From assembly GCA_002438565.1 (NCBI GenBank), contig DJPN01000028.1:14876-78875 (forward strand): 64,000 nt of DNA. Reading direction: 5' to 3'. The position numbers were made by a program, and so were the translations under genes. The first letter of the stretch is position 1; each line of letters opens with the position of its first letter. The notes under the pieces are model-generated. The model made no database searches, was not told the origin of the DNA, and was given only the letters and a program-made list of their open reading frames with translations. This DNA comes from Alphaproteobacteria bacterium UBA6411 (lineage in GTDB: Bacteria > Pseudomonadota > Alphaproteobacteria > CAAGCB01 > CAG-977). Shown piece after piece: positions 42,175 to 52,078 of the stretch.

Positions 42175-43576
42175 ATCAAAATACAAAGAATCTCTTTTAA
42201 CGCGACGCGATGAACGCGAAGACCTCGTTTTCAAGCTGAAAGTTTTCAGATGTATTCGTGAAACAGGCAAGCTGGCTTTGCCCGTCGTCGTATCACGTCT
42301 GGGCGTTGTCGGCATGGGTTTTGTCGACACGGTCGTTGTCGGACGCTACGGCACGGAGGATTTGGCTTTTCAAAGCATTGCCAACACGCTTCATTCCCTG
42401 CTACTGTCCGTCGCCATGGGATTGCTGCAGGGCACGATTGTTCTGACCGCAAACGCTTTCGGACAAGGGCGCTTTTTGGAATGCGGACAGGTGCTGCGCC
42501 GCTCGATTCCATACGCTTTGCTGATTGGCGTTGTTTTGGCGGTGATGTGTTTGCCGTCCGAATTCGTGATGAATTTGCTGGGACAGCCGCCCGATGTTGC
42601 GAAAGGCAGTGCGAAAGTGCTGTCCGTATACGCTTTGGGCATTCCGTTCGCGCTGTTGTTTTTCGTGATGACCTCGTTTCTGGAGGGGACGAAACGTCCT
42701 TTGCCGGGGATGATAATGATTTTGGCGGCAAATATTATCAACATTTTTGCCAACTATGCCTTTGTGTTCGGACATTACGGCTTTCCCGCCATGGGCGCGG
42801 TCGGATCGGCGGTGTCGACGACGCTTATCCGCGTGATTTTGGCGGTCGGCATGTTCATCGTCGTCTTCTGTATTGCCGAAAGCGACGAATACGGCGTGTG
42901 GACAAAGCCGCCCAAGGACAAAAAAACCGATAAGAAACTGCGCGATATCGGCTACGGAGCGGCAGCGACCGTCGGGGTTGAAGAGGGTTCCTATTCCATT
43001 GTCAACATCATGGCGGGGTGGTTGGGCGCAATGGCTTTGGGCGCGTATACGATTATGCTGAACGTGTCCAGCAACGTTTTTGTGCTGGCCAGCGGCGTCG
43101 GCGCGGCATCCTCTGTCCTAATGGGCATCGCCAAAGGCAAAAAATCCGTTTTGGAAATGAAAATCGTGGGCTATACGGGACTGGCGTTCAATCTGGTGCT
43201 GATGCTGTTGTGCGCGGCATTGTTTTGGTTCTGCCCGCGTTTGGTCACCTCCGCCTATACAACCGACCCCGAACTGATAGAAATGACCGTCCCCTTGATT
43301 GCCGCGTGTGCGTGGCTGTCCTTGTTTGACGGCACACAGCAAGTCATGGTCAATATTTTGCGCGGGGCGATGGATATTATGGTGCCGACGGTGTGCCAAG
43401 CCGCCGCGTTTATCGTGATTATGCTGCCGCTTATCGGCATTATGGCGTTTCAGCTGAAACAAGGCGTGCTGGGCATGACATGGGCGATGGTGATAGCATG
43501 CGCGTTTTCCGCCGTATTCCTTATCGGACGATTTGTGGCGATTTGCCGCCGCTATGACGAAGACGGCTTCTTTTAA
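42152..43576 (+). CDS. Second MATE-family exporter
   Basis: Up to 474 residues with 12 membrane helices and MATE features (LALPVVVSRLGVVGMGFVDT, AMGLLQGTIVLTANAFGQG, and VGVEEGSYSIVNIMAGWLG in the second half). The first ATG in frame lies inside the first helix, so translation probably begins at a TTG at 42152, overlapping atpC by 23 bases; the true start is uncertain. It is only distantly similar to the MATE protein at 21443. Confidence 0.9.
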   Translation: MRNGLFHKSKYKESLLTRRDEREDLVFKLKVFRCIRETGKLALPVVVSRLGVVGMGFVDTVVVGRYGTEDLAFQSIANTLHSLLLSVAMGLLQGTIVLTANAFGQGRFLECGQVLRRSIPYALLIGVVLAVMCLPSEFVMNLLGQPPDVAKGSAKVLSVYALGIPFALLFFVMTSFLEGTKRPLPGMIMILAANIINIFANYAFVFGHYGFPAMGAVGSAVSTTLIRVILAVGMFIVVFCIAESDEYGVWTKPPKDKKTDKKLRDIGYGAAATVGVEEGSYSIVNIMAGWLGAMALGAYTIMLNVSSNVFVLASGVGAASSVLMGIAKGKKSVLEMKIVGYTGLAFNLVLMLLCAALFWFCPRLVTSAYTTDPELIEMTVPLIAACAWLSLFDGTQQVMVNILRGAMDIMVPTVCQAAAFIVIMLPLIGIMAFQLKQGVLGMTWAMVIACAFSAVFLIGRFVAICRRYDEDGFF

Positions 43577-44085
43577 CCTTTGCGGTATACTTTCCTAAGC
43601 AACGCATTTTTCATGCGGCTGAACTGCTGTTCATCCACAAAACCGCCCGACGTCATGACATGCAGAGGCAAAGCCTTTTTGCCCTGCGACAACGGCGGCT
43701 GTTCATACGGATAAAGGTTCAAAAAGAATCCGTTTCGTTCATAAAACCCGATGCGGCGGCGCGCTACGGCTGTTGTCGGCAGTTCGACTTCCAAGCAAAC
43801 GCGTTTCTTCAGATTTTGCACCAAAGCGTTCAATATCTTGGCGCCCAAACCGTTGTTTCTGTAACGCGGATTGACGGCAAAATGTTCGATAAACACAAAA
43901 TCGTCAAATTGCCATGTGGCAACAAACGCTTTCAGCGCATCGGCTTCTTTCAGCCCGTATACGACATACGAATCGTCCGAAAACAACGCTTCCTGTTGTT
44001 CCCGCACACGGTATTCGTCAACGGGAAAGCTTTTTTCAATCAACGAAAACACCGCGCCGAAATCATCTTTTGTCAAACGCTGCAT
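43573..44085 (-). CDS. GNAT-family N-acetyltransferase
   Basis: 170 residues. The acetyl-CoA binding motif is FAVNPRYRNNGLGAKILNAL (R/Q-x-x-G-x-G/A form), followed by a second conserved segment RRRIGFYERNGFF. The acceptor substrate is unknown. Its stop overlaps the stop of the convergent MATE gene. Confidence 0.88.
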   Translation of the reverse strand: MQRLTKDDFGAVFSLIEKSFPVDEYRVREQQEALFSDDSYVVYGLKEADALKAFVATWQFDDFVFIEHFAVNPRYRNNGLGAKILNALVQNLKKRVCLEVELPTTAVARRRIGFYERNGFFLNLYPYEQPPLSQGKKALPLHVMTSGGFVDEQQFSRMKNALLRKVYRKG

Positions 44086-44111
44086 AACAATCTTTCTTGG
44101 TAGATTTCACA

Positions 44112-44139
44112 AAAAAGACAAGCGGCTTAACGCCGCTTG
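44112..44139 (-). terminator. Terminator of the RND pump operon
   Basis: CAAGCGGC (44119-44126) and GCCGCTTG (44132-44139) pair around a 5-base loop; on the minus strand a T run follows (44117-44112). Confidence 0.85.
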
Positions 44140-44149
44140 CTTTAGAAAA

Positions 44150-47100
44150 TTACCTGTTTGCCATGCGGGCCAGTCTTTGCTGTTCCCGCCGCTCCAGCTT
44201 GGCATTGCGCTTGCTGTGGAACTTTTCGCGTCTGCGGACAAAGACCACAAACAGCATCGGAATAACAAAAATACCGAACGCCGTCGCGAAAATCATTCCG
44301 CCGAACACGGGCGTACCGACGGAACGGCGCGCCATCGCACCCGCGCCGGCCGCGACCACCAAAGGCAGCAAGCCCAAAATGAACGACACCGCCGTCATCA
44401 TCACCGCGCGGAAACGCAGGTGAGCCGCTTCAATCGCCGCTTCTTCGGGGTCTTTGCCTTGCTCGCGCAGGTCTTTTGCGAATTCGACAATCAAAATCGC
44501 GTTTTTGGACGCTTGCGCAATCAACAGAATAAAGCCGATTTGCGCGTACACGTTATTCACCAGTCCGAACACGTTCAAGAATATCATCGCGCCCAGCAAA
44601 GCCACCGAAACCGACAGCAAAACGGGAATGGGAATCATCCAGCTTTCGTACAAGGCGACCAGGAACAGGTAAGCAAACAGGAACGCCAAAATCAGCACGA
44701 CCGTCGTCTGACCGCCCGCCGTTTTTTCCTGCAGCGACATGCCAGTCCATTCGTAAGCATAGCCTTTCGGCAACACTTGCATGGACAGTTTTTCCATTGC
44801 GTCCATCGCCTGTGTCGAACTGTATCCCGCCGCCGAAGAACCGTTGACTTTGACCGTCAGCGTGTTGTTATAGCGCGTCAAGGTTTGCGGTCCCAAAATC
44901 GGTTTGATGGTCAGCAACGAACGCATCGGCACCATTTCGCCTTTGTTGTTGCGCACGAACAGACGGCCGACATCGTTCTGGTTGCTGCGGGAATCTTCCC
45001 GCCCCTGCATGTTGACTTTGTAAATGCGTCCGTTCAGCGTAAAGTCGTTGATGTACGCATATCCCAGCGTCGATTGCAGCTGCGAAAAGACGTCTTTGAT
45101 GTTAACACCCAGAATCTGCGCCTTGATGCGGTCAAGGTCGACGTACAGCTGCGGCGTCGCCGTATTGAACGTACTGTAGACCATGGTCATTTTCGGATCT
45201 TTGTTCGCCGCCATCAGCAGTTTGTACATCACCTGTTCCATCTGCTGCGGCGTTTCGCCGCCCGCGTTCTGCAAACGGTAGTCAAAGCCGTTCGCCATGC
45301 CGACGCCGGGAATGGCGGGCAGGTTGAACGCGCGAATCAGCGCACCTTGAACAGCGTTGAATTTAGGCTGCAGCACATTCAAAATCGCAGCAACCTGCAT
45401 AGCCGTGTCGCGGCGCACTTCATACGGTTTCAAACCGACAACCATCATGCCGAAGTTCGGACCGTTGCCGCCGATCATGCTGTGTCCCGCAATCGCCATG
45501 ACGTTTGATGTCGCGGGGTGCGACGAAACGATTTTATAAGCGTCGCGCAGAACAGCCAAAGTGCGGTCTTGCGACGCGCCTTCGGGCAGCTGAATGTCGA
45601 CCATGAACATGCCCTGGTCTTCATCGGGCAGGAAGCCCGCGGGCGTCATTTTGTTGACTTGCCAAGCGCACGCGATAATCGCCGCGATAATCAAAATCGA
45701 CAAAGACGAATGGCGAACCAGTTTTTTGACAACGGCCGTATAACCGTCGCGCCCTTTGTCGATTTGGCGCATGACCCACGGAACAAGCCCTGTCTTTTTC
45801 TTTTCTTCGCGGTGCAGCAGAATAGCGCACAAAGCGGGCGACAAAGTCAACGCGTTCAACGCCGAAATCATCATCGAACACGATACGGTCACGGCGAACT
45901 GTTTATACAACTGGCCGACAATGCCGGGGACGAAAATAACGGGAACGAACACGGACAGAATAACCAGCGTAATCGCGATAATCGGCGCGGTAATCTGGCT
46001 CATCGCCTTTGCCACCGCATCGGGAATCGTCAAATTAGGCTCTTCGTCAATCACGCGTTCGACGTTTTCCACAACCATAATCGCATCGTCCACCACGATA
46101 CCGATAACCAGCACGATGGACAGCAAAGAAATCGTGTTCGCCGAAATGCCGAACGGCGCCATGAAAATAAAGGTACCGATTAAGGATACGGGAACGGCGA
46201 CCGCGGGAATCAAAGTCGCGCGCCATGTTCCCAACGACAGGAACACGGTCAGCAACACCAGAACGAACGCTTCGAAAATCGTGTGAACAACTTCGTCGAC
46301 CGTCGATTCGATGAACACCGTTGTATCGAAAATAATGACATAATCGACACCGTCGGGGAAAAAGGCCTTCATTCTTTCCAGTTCGGCCTTGACACCCTTG
46401 GCAACCTGCATCGCGTTCGCACCGGGGGCAAGGTTGATCATCGCGCCCGACGCCGCCATGCCGTTGTACTGAATGACCGTCGAATAGGATGTCGTACCCA
46501 GTTCGATTTTCGCAACGTCTTTCAAACGCAAAGTACCGCCGTCTTTGTCGGCGCGCAAAACGATGTTGCCGAATTCTTCGGCGGAACTTAAACGTCCCGA
46601 CGTTTTCAAAGTCAGCTGAATCTGCTGGCCTTTCGGCGCGGGAGAAGCACCGACCGACCCGATGGCGGGCTGAATGTTCTGCGCGGAAATCGCCGCCATC
46701 ACGTCGTCGTTCGTCAAACCGAGGTTCGACAAACGCTGAGGGTCAATCCACACGCGCATGCTGTAATCGATATCGCCGAACGTGTTGACTTCGCCCACGC
46801 CCGTTACACGCGCCAAGGTATCCTTGACGTGCGCGGTCATGTAGTTCGCCAAAAAGCTGGCTTCGCGCGAATGGTCGGGGGAATACAGCGAAAACGCCAT
46901 CAACATGGATGACGTATTCTTTTTAACCGTAACGCCCTGCTGCTGCACTTCGGACGGCAGTTTTGTCGAAATCTGGTTGATGCGGTTCTGCACGTTGACG
47001 GTGTTCATATCGGGGTCGGTGCCCAAAGCGAATGTAACGGACAGAGAATATGTGCCGTCGTTCGCGCTGGTCGATTCCATATAAAGCATGTTGTCAACGC

Positions 47101-47314
47101 CGTTGACCTGCGATTCGATAACCTGCGCGACGGTTTGTTCAATCACTTCCGCAGACGCGCCGGGGTAAGTCGCCGAAACGGACACGGACGGCGGCACCAC
47201 GTCAGGCAGCTGAGCAACGGGAATGGTATACAGAGAAATCAAGCCCGCAATGGTAATGACCAGCGAAACAACGATGGCCAGACGCGGACGTCGAATGAAA
47301 ATCTGGGAAAACAT
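44150..47314 (-). CDS. RND-family multidrug efflux permease (HAE1 type)
   Basis: 1054 residues, full length. It begins FIRRPRLAIVVSLVITIAGL and has the porter-domain motif PVAQLPDVVPPSVSVSATYPGA. TM4 contains the proton-relay pair in GIVVDDAIMVVENVER, and the TM10-12 region has FVVALYE-like and GLLPLV segments. It works as a trimer in the inner membrane, exporting hydrophobic compounds through the adaptor and a TolC-type channel. The adaptor gene lies 13 bases upstream; no outer-membrane channel or regulator gene is adjacent. Confidence 0.97.
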   Translation of the reverse strand: MFSQIFIRRPRLAIVVSLVITIAGLISLYTIPVAQLPDVVPPSVSVSATYPGASAEVIEQTVAQVIESQVNGVDNMLYMESTSANDGTYSLSVTFALGTDPDMNTVNVQNRINQISTKLPSEVQQQGVTVKKNTSSMLMAFSLYSPDHSREASFLANYMTAHVKDTLARVTGVGEVNTFGDIDYSMRVWIDPQRLSNLGLTNDDVMAAISAQNIQPAIGSVGASPAPKGQQIQLTLKTSGRLSSAEEFGNIVLRADKDGGTLRLKDVAKIELGTTSYSTVIQYNGMAASGAMINLAPGANAMQVAKGVKAELERMKAFFPDGVDYVIIFDTTVFIESTVDEVVHTIFEAFVLVLLTVFLSLGTWRATLIPAVAVPVSLIGTFIFMAPFGISANTISLLSIVLVIGIVVDDAIMVVENVERVIDEEPNLTIPDAVAKAMSQITAPIIAITLVILSVFVPVIFVPGIVGQLYKQFAVTVSCSMMISALNALTLSPALCAILLHREEKKKTGLVPWVMRQIDKGRDGYTAVVKKLVRHSSLSILIIAAIIACAWQVNKMTPAGFLPDEDQGMFMVDIQLPEGASQDRTLAVLRDAYKIVSSHPATSNVMAIAGHSMIGGNGPNFGMMVVGLKPYEVRRDTAMQVAAILNVLQPKFNAVQGALIRAFNLPAIPGVGMANGFDYRLQNAGGETPQQMEQVMYKLLMAANKDPKMTMVYSTFNTATPQLYVDLDRIKAQILGVNIKDVFSQLQSTLGYAYINDFTLNGRIYKVNMQGREDSRSNQNDVGRLFVRNNKGEMVPMRSLLTIKPILGPQTLTRYNNTLTVKVNGSSAAGYSSTQAMDAMEKLSMQVLPKGYAYEWTGMSLQEKTAGGQTTVVLILAFLFAYLFLVALYESWMIPIPVLLSVSVALLGAMIFLNVFGLVNNVYAQIGFILLIAQASKNAILIVEFAKDLREQGKDPEEAAIEAAHLRFRAVMMTAVSFILGLLPLVVAAGAGAMARRSVGTPVFGGMIFATAFGIFVIPMLFVVFVRRREKFHSKRNAKLERREQQRLARMANR

Positions 47315-47327
47315 CGGGCGTTATTCC

Positions 47328-48491
47328 TTATTTCTGTGCGGAATCCGCGGGCTTTTGAGAGGCCGCTTCCGCCGTTTTGGCGGCAGGCGTGTCAACAATG
47401 ACGTCCACCCCCGGACGAACCTTTTGCAATCCTTCCGTCATAACACGGTCGCCCGCTTCCAGGCCTTCGTTGACGATATAGTCTTTGCCCTGTTCGCCGC
47501 CGATGACAATCGGTTTGTTGACGACTTTGTTCTGTGCGTCGACGACGTACACATATTTACCCGTGGGCGAAGACATCACAGCCGCCTGCGGCACTGAAAT
47601 CTTTTCGACGGGGGCGTCATATTCCAACAAAACGGAAACGAACTGTCCCGAAACCAGCTGTTTGGACGGATTCGGGAATTCGGCGCGCAATTTAACCGTA
47701 TCGGTCGTTTCACCGACGGTTACATCCGTAAAATTGAGCTTTCCGCCATAGCGGTAAGCCGAACCGTCCGCCATAATCAAAGAAACGGACAAATCACTGC
47801 TTGTTCCGAAAACTCCCGCGCTTTGCATGGTCAGCAGTTCGCGTTCGGAAACGCTGAACAGCACATACATGGGATCGCTGCTGACCAAAGTCGCCAAAAT
47901 CGAATTCGCCGGCAGATATTCGCCGACGGAATACTTCGCCAACCCGATTTTGCCCGTGAACGGCGCTTTGACGTCGGTGTAGCTCAAATCCAGTTTAGCC
48001 AGATTCAGCGCGGCTTTCGCCTGCAGAACGGCGGCTTTCGCAACACTGTTTTCGGCTTCGCGCGTATCGACGGAAGACTGGGAGATATTGCCGCTTTTAC
48101 GCAGTTCCAAAGCGCGTTTGTAGTTCAAATCCGCGTTTTTGGCATCGGCCTCGGCTTTCGCCAGATTGGCGTTCGCTTCGGCGACTTTGGCCTCAAAGGG
48201 TTCGCGTTCCAGCGTAAACAGCAGCTGGCCTTTTTTGACAATCGCCCCTTCTTCAAACAAGCGGTCCTTCAAAAATCCGGAAACGCGCGCTTTCAAATCA
48301 ACCGACGAAACCGCGTCAATGCGGCCGGGAAAGTCAAAACGTTCCGTGTACGGGTGATAACCGACTTTGACAACCGAAACATGCGCTTTTTGAGCAACGG
48401 GCGCGACATCGGCTTTTTTTCCGAAACATCCGCCCAAACACAAAACGGCGGCAGCCAGACAGAACGATAAAAAACGACAAGATTTGAACAT
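47328..48491 (-). CDS. RND efflux periplasmic adaptor, lipoprotein
   Basis: 387 residues. The lipoprotein signal ends in LGGC (Cys22), and the lipoyl/barrel-sandwich and helical-hairpin regions of the AcrA/MexE family follow (RIDAVSSVDLKARVSGFL, KGQLLFTLEREPFEAKVAEA, APFTGKIGLAKYSVGEYL). It bridges the RND permease to the outer-membrane channel. The ATG at 48491 is chosen over a GTG 6 bases upstream because GGGGAG is correctly spaced only for the ATG. Confidence 0.95.
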   Translation of the reverse strand: MFKSCRFLSFCLAAAVLCLGGCFGKKADVAPVAQKAHVSVVKVGYHPYTERFDFPGRIDAVSSVDLKARVSGFLKDRLFEEGAIVKKGQLLFTLEREPFEAKVAEANANLAKAEADAKNADLNYKRALELRKSGNISQSSVDTREAENSVAKAAVLQAKAALNLAKLDLSYTDVKAPFTGKIGLAKYSVGEYLPANSILATLVSSDPMYVLFSVSERELLTMQSAGVFGTSSDLSVSLIMADGSAYRYGGKLNFTDVTVGETTDTVKLRAEFPNPSKQLVSGQFVSVLLEYDAPVEKISVPQAAVMSSPTGKYVYVVDAQNKVVNKPIVIGGEQGKDYIVNEGLEAGDRVMTEGLQKVRPGVDVIVDTPAAKTAEAASQKPADSAQK

Positions 48492-48578
48492 TTGCACTTC
48501 TCCCCAATCGGGTTGCTGTTAGAGTACGACAATCAACCCCTCTTTATACATAAAAAGAGGCGGCGGCTCAAGAGGTTT

Positions 48579-49427
48579 TTACACCAAAACCGTTTGTTTG
48601 ACCCACCAATCCGGACGGCTGTCTTTCAAACCGGCGCAGGCTTGCGCCGCATCCGCAAAAGTCCGGAACACCCCGAAACACGTTCCGCCGCTGCCCGACA
48701 TGGCCGAAAACAGGCAGTCCGGCTGCCGTTCAAGAGTCCGCAGCACATCCGCGACGGCGGGTTCAAGGGCGCACGCCGCATCTTGCAAGTCGTTGCGCCG
48801 CTTTTTCAATTCACAGATGAAAACATCAATGTCGTCGCAATCGCGTATAAACGGCATCGGTTCGGAAAAAACGGGCTTGCGCGTTTTAAACACGGCGGGC
48901 GTTGAAACAGGCTTGTTCGGATTGACCAAAACGACGGGCAAAGCGGGAATCTTCGGCGCGGGGGTCAAAATTTCGCCGACGCCCGACACCTGCACGGCTT
49001 TTCCGGCCAGACACGACGGAACGTCCGCCCCCAGTTCAAGCGCCAGAGGATACAGTTTTTCGTCCGGTAAAGTTTTATCCCACAGGATTTGCAATGCTTT
49101 CAGCGTCGCCGCCGCATCCGCCGACCCGCCGCCGATTCCCGACGCCACCGGCAGATTTTTTTCCAAGACAATGCGGACGTTCGGTTCGGCGCCCAAAGCC
49201 GCCGCCAGTTTGCGGGCGGCCTTGACAACAATATTGTCTTCGCCCGCGGACAAATCGGGCGCGCCGACGATTGTCAAGCTCAGCTCGTCCGCAGGTTCAA
49301 CCGTAATCACGTCGCCGTCCGCCGCAAAAGCGAACAGGCTGTCCAGCAAATGATAGCCGTCGGGGCGTTTGCCCGTAACATGCAAATACAGGTTGACTTT
49401 GGCGGGGGCTTTGACGGAAACGGACAT
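48579..49427 (-). CDS. ispE: 4-diphosphocytidyl-2-C-methyl-D-erythritol kinase
   Basis: 282 residues of the GHMP kinase family. It has KAPAKVNLYLHVTGKRPDGY, the ATP-binding PVASGIGGGSADAAA and the C-terminal SAMSGSGGTCFGVF. IspE phosphorylates CDP-methylerythritol in the non-mevalonate isoprenoid pathway. Its ATG shares one base with the stop of the TPR lipoprotein gene, a pairing also known in other alphaproteobacteria. Confidence 0.97.
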   Translation of the reverse strand: MSVSVKAPAKVNLYLHVTGKRPDGYHLLDSLFAFAADGDVITVEPADELSLTIVGAPDLSAGEDNIVVKAARKLAAALGAEPNVRIVLEKNLPVASGIGGGSADAAATLKALQILWDKTLPDEKLYPLALELGADVPSCLAGKAVQVSGVGEILTPAPKIPALPVVLVNPNKPVSTPAVFKTRKPVFSEPMPFIRDCDDIDVFICELKKRRNDLQDAACALEPAVADVLRTLERQPDCLFSAMSGSGGTCFGVFRTFADAAQACAGLKDSRPDWWVKQTVLV

Positions 49428-51172
49428 TACTTAGCCTTCTTCTGGGTTTTAACGGTGATTTTGTCGCCGACGGCGTCCAATCCTTTTTCGATTTTGACAT
49501 TCAGCCGCTTTTTATCCGCAGGCGGCAAATCGTCGTTGACGGCCAAAGCTTTGTCCCATTGGTATCGGGCTTCGCGCTTGCGTCCCGTGCGCCAGTAGGC
49601 ATCCCCCAAATGATCGTTGATAGTCGCGCTGCCCGGCTCAAGGGAAACCGCCGTTTCCAACATTTTCGCCGCTTTTTCGTACTGACGGTGCAAATAATAC
49701 GCCCACCCCAGACTGTCCGCGATATAGCCGTCGTTCGGAGAAAGCTGCAACGCCCGTTTAAGCATTTCCGTCGCTTCGGGAATATTTTTGCCGCGCTCCA
49801 GCCATGAATAGCCCAAATAGTTCAGCGTCAACGGTTCCGCCGGCGCCAGCATCAGCGCTTTTTGCAAATCGGCTTCCGCCTTGTTCCACTGCCCTGCGCG
49901 TTCATAAGCGACGCCGCGGCTGTAAAACAAAATCCAGTGGCTGCGATTCAAAGGCCCCGTGCGGCTGATGGCTTCGGAATACGCGTCAACGGCCTGCAAA
50001 AAACGTTCGCCGCTCAACGCATTGTCGCCCATTTGAATCCAAGGAGCGGGAGAATCGTTGCGTTTGTTTGCCAAATCGCGCAAAATCTTTTCGGCTTCGG
50101 CCGGTTTGCCTTGACGCGCCAAAATTCCAGCCGCGCGCATCCGTCCCGCGAAATAAGTTTCCGAGCTTTCCTTTTCGCCCAGATACAAAGCCAGCGCTTC
50201 GTCATCGCGCCCTTGTTTTTCCAAAACCTCGCCCAGCAAAACGCGCGCCAGCGACAGTTTCGGATCCAAAGCCAGCCCAAAGCGAATGAAAAACAGGGAC
50301 GATTCGGGATTGCCCTTGTCCGCCAGACTGCCCGATATATCAAAAAACGCCTCCGCCAATCCGGCTTTGGCATCCGGAACGCTGAGCGGCACTTTGCGGT
50401 TGGCGACAATCGCCCCCGCCGTAAAGAACATCTCGTCAATCAACGGATACGCATGCGCCGTTTTGCGATAGGCGGAAACCAACGCTTGAAATTCGCGGTG
50501 ATTCCCATGGCGCAGCAAAAAGTTTCCGTACGCCTGCGCCGCGCGCAAAGACAGTCCCCCCGGTTCTTTAAGCAGCGCTTCGTAACCTTCGCGGGCTTTT
50601 TCCGTATCGCCCCACATGTCGTACAGCAAAGCGGAATGGAACAAATACAGCGCTTCCGTCCCCGCCGTATTCAGCTTGGCCAGCGCCTGCTCCGCCTTTT
50701 TCCGGTTGCCCGCGCCCGCCTGCACCCACATTTCCAGCAGCGGGAACAAAAAGGCGTTATCTTTTTTGTCGGGGAACGCTTTGATTTGCTTCAGCGCGCC
50801 GGCATAGTCCCCTTTTCTGGCGTCGCGGGCGATTATCGTCAAAGCCGCCAGCAATGACGATTTGTCTTTTTTCAGTTCTTCCACGGCATACGGATAAGCT
50901 TCCTCCAGCCGGCCTTCGACGGCCAGCAAAGTGAACATTTCCGTTTTCAAAGTCTGATTGTCAGCATCCTCTTTCAAAGCGGCTTTCAAATAATTGACGG
51001 CGGCGGGAAAATCCAAATCCTGCTTGGCCTGCAGGTACAGGATGTACGACCCGACGGCGGCGGGGGATTTCGCGGATTCCCGAACGGCCGCGGGTTCTGC
51101 CACGGCTTTGGTCGTTTGAGGTGCGCAAGCCGTCAAAATCAATGCCGTCAAGGTTAAAAATTGCAGATTCAT
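49427..51172 (-). CDS. TPR-repeat outer-membrane lipoprotein
   Basis: 581 residues. The lipobox LTAC (Cys16) follows a short signal. The rest is made of tetratricopeptide repeats, clearest in the C-terminal part (SRGVAYERAGQWNKAEADLQ, LNYLGYSWLERG, DSLGWAYYLHRQYEKAAKML). TPR lipoproteins act as scaffolds in the envelope; the specific partner is unknown. It is co-transcribed with ispE. Confidence 0.92.
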   Translation of the reverse strand: MNLQFLTLTALILTACAPQTTKAVAEPAAVRESAKSPAAVGSYILYLQAKQDLDFPAAVNYLKAALKEDADNQTLKTEMFTLLAVEGRLEEAYPYAVEELKKDKSSLLAALTIIARDARKGDYAGALKQIKAFPDKKDNAFLFPLLEMWVQAGAGNRKKAEQALAKLNTAGTEALYLFHSALLYDMWGDTEKAREGYEALLKEPGGLSLRAAQAYGNFLLRHGNHREFQALVSAYRKTAHAYPLIDEMFFTAGAIVANRKVPLSVPDAKAGLAEAFFDISGSLADKGNPESSLFFIRFGLALDPKLSLARVLLGEVLEKQGRDDEALALYLGEKESSETYFAGRMRAAGILARQGKPAEAEKILRDLANKRNDSPAPWIQMGDNALSGERFLQAVDAYSEAISRTGPLNRSHWILFYSRGVAYERAGQWNKAEADLQKALMLAPAEPLTLNYLGYSWLERGKNIPEATEMLKRALQLSPNDGYIADSLGWAYYLHRQYEKAAKMLETAVSLEPGSATINDHLGDAYWRTGRKREARYQWDKALAVNDDLPPADKKRLNVKIEKGLDAVGDKITVKTQKKAK

Positions 51173-51286
51173 CCTTTAACTCTTTCCCGTAAAAAACAGC
51201 CTTATTTTGGGCTGATTGCCGATAAAAATCAAGTTTTGTCACAAAAAAGTTCAAACATTAGCCCGAAATATGATATTTTGCTTTTC

Positions 51287-52078
51287 ATGAAAACAGAAAA
51301 CTCCTCTTTGGCGGTTATGGAATGGTATTTGACGGCGGGCGTCGACGAAATCGTCGGCGAAACGCCCGTCAACCGTTTAACCGCCAAGTTTGATATTTTG
51401 AATATTCCTTTGTATCAAAAGGTTCCGCGGGCAATAGCCGCATCCCTTTCCGTGCCTGCACCCGCACCCGTCCCCGTATCGGCGGCAACGGCGGAACTGG
51501 CGGCGAAAGCGGCGACTTTGGACGAATTGCGCGCCGCGATGGAAAACTTCGACGGATGCGCTTTGAAGCAAACGGCGACGAATCTTGTTTTCGCGGACGG
51601 CAATCCCGATGCCGATTTGATGATTGTCGGCGAAGCGCCGGGGGCGGAGGAAGACAAAAAAGGACTTCCCTTTGTCGGGGCCAGCGGGCATTTGCTGGAT
51701 TTGATGCTGAAATCAATCGGACGCGACAGGACGAACGTATATATTTCAAACGTCGTATCGTGGCGGCCGCCCAACAACCGCAAGCCGTCCGAGGATGAAA
51801 TCGCCCTGTTGACCCCGTTCATCAAGCGGCATATCGCCTTGGTTCATCCCAAAGTCCTGCTGCTGCTGGGCGGCAGTGCGGTATCGGCGCTTATCGGCAT
51901 CAAGGACGGCATCACCCGCACGCGCGGACGGTGGCTGACATACCGCGACGGGGACGTTTCGATCCCCGCGTTTGCGTCGTTTCATCCCGCGTTTTTACTG
52001 CGCTCGCCCGCACAAAAGAAAGCCGCGTGGCGCGACTTTCTGACCGTCAAAGAAAAGACGGATATCACCAGAACTTAA
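51287..52078 (+). CDS. Uracil-DNA glycosylase, family 4-like
   Basis: 263 residues. The N-terminal 80 residues are variable with an Ala/Pro/Val-rich stretch. The catalytic part has VGEAPGAEEDKKGLPFVGAS, SNVVSWRPPNNRKPS and the C-terminal FHPAFLLR motif. The enzyme removes uracil from DNA. It has only one Cys in total (in DGCALK), so the four-Cys iron-sulfur site of typical family 4 enzymes is absent. It diverges from the TPR gene and overlaps the convergent gene by 14 bases. Confidence 0.92.
   Translation: MKTENSSLAVMEWYLTAGVDEIVGETPVNRLTAKFDILNIPLYQKVPRAIAASLSVPAPAPVPVSAATAELAAKAATLDELRAAMENFDGCALKQTATNLVFADGNPDADLMIVGEAPGAEEDKKGLPFVGASGHLLDLMLKSIGRDRTNVYISNVVSWRPPNNRKPSEDEIALLTPFIKRHIALVHPKVLLLLGGSAVSALIGIKDGITRTRGRWLTYRDGDVSIPAFASFHPAFLLRSPAQKKAAWRDFLTVKEKTDITRT

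Noticed and set aside
43871..45508. A 545-residue open frame antisense to the RND permease and GNAT gene
   Set aside because: Arg/His/Gln-rich shadow product spanning two real genes on the opposite strand.
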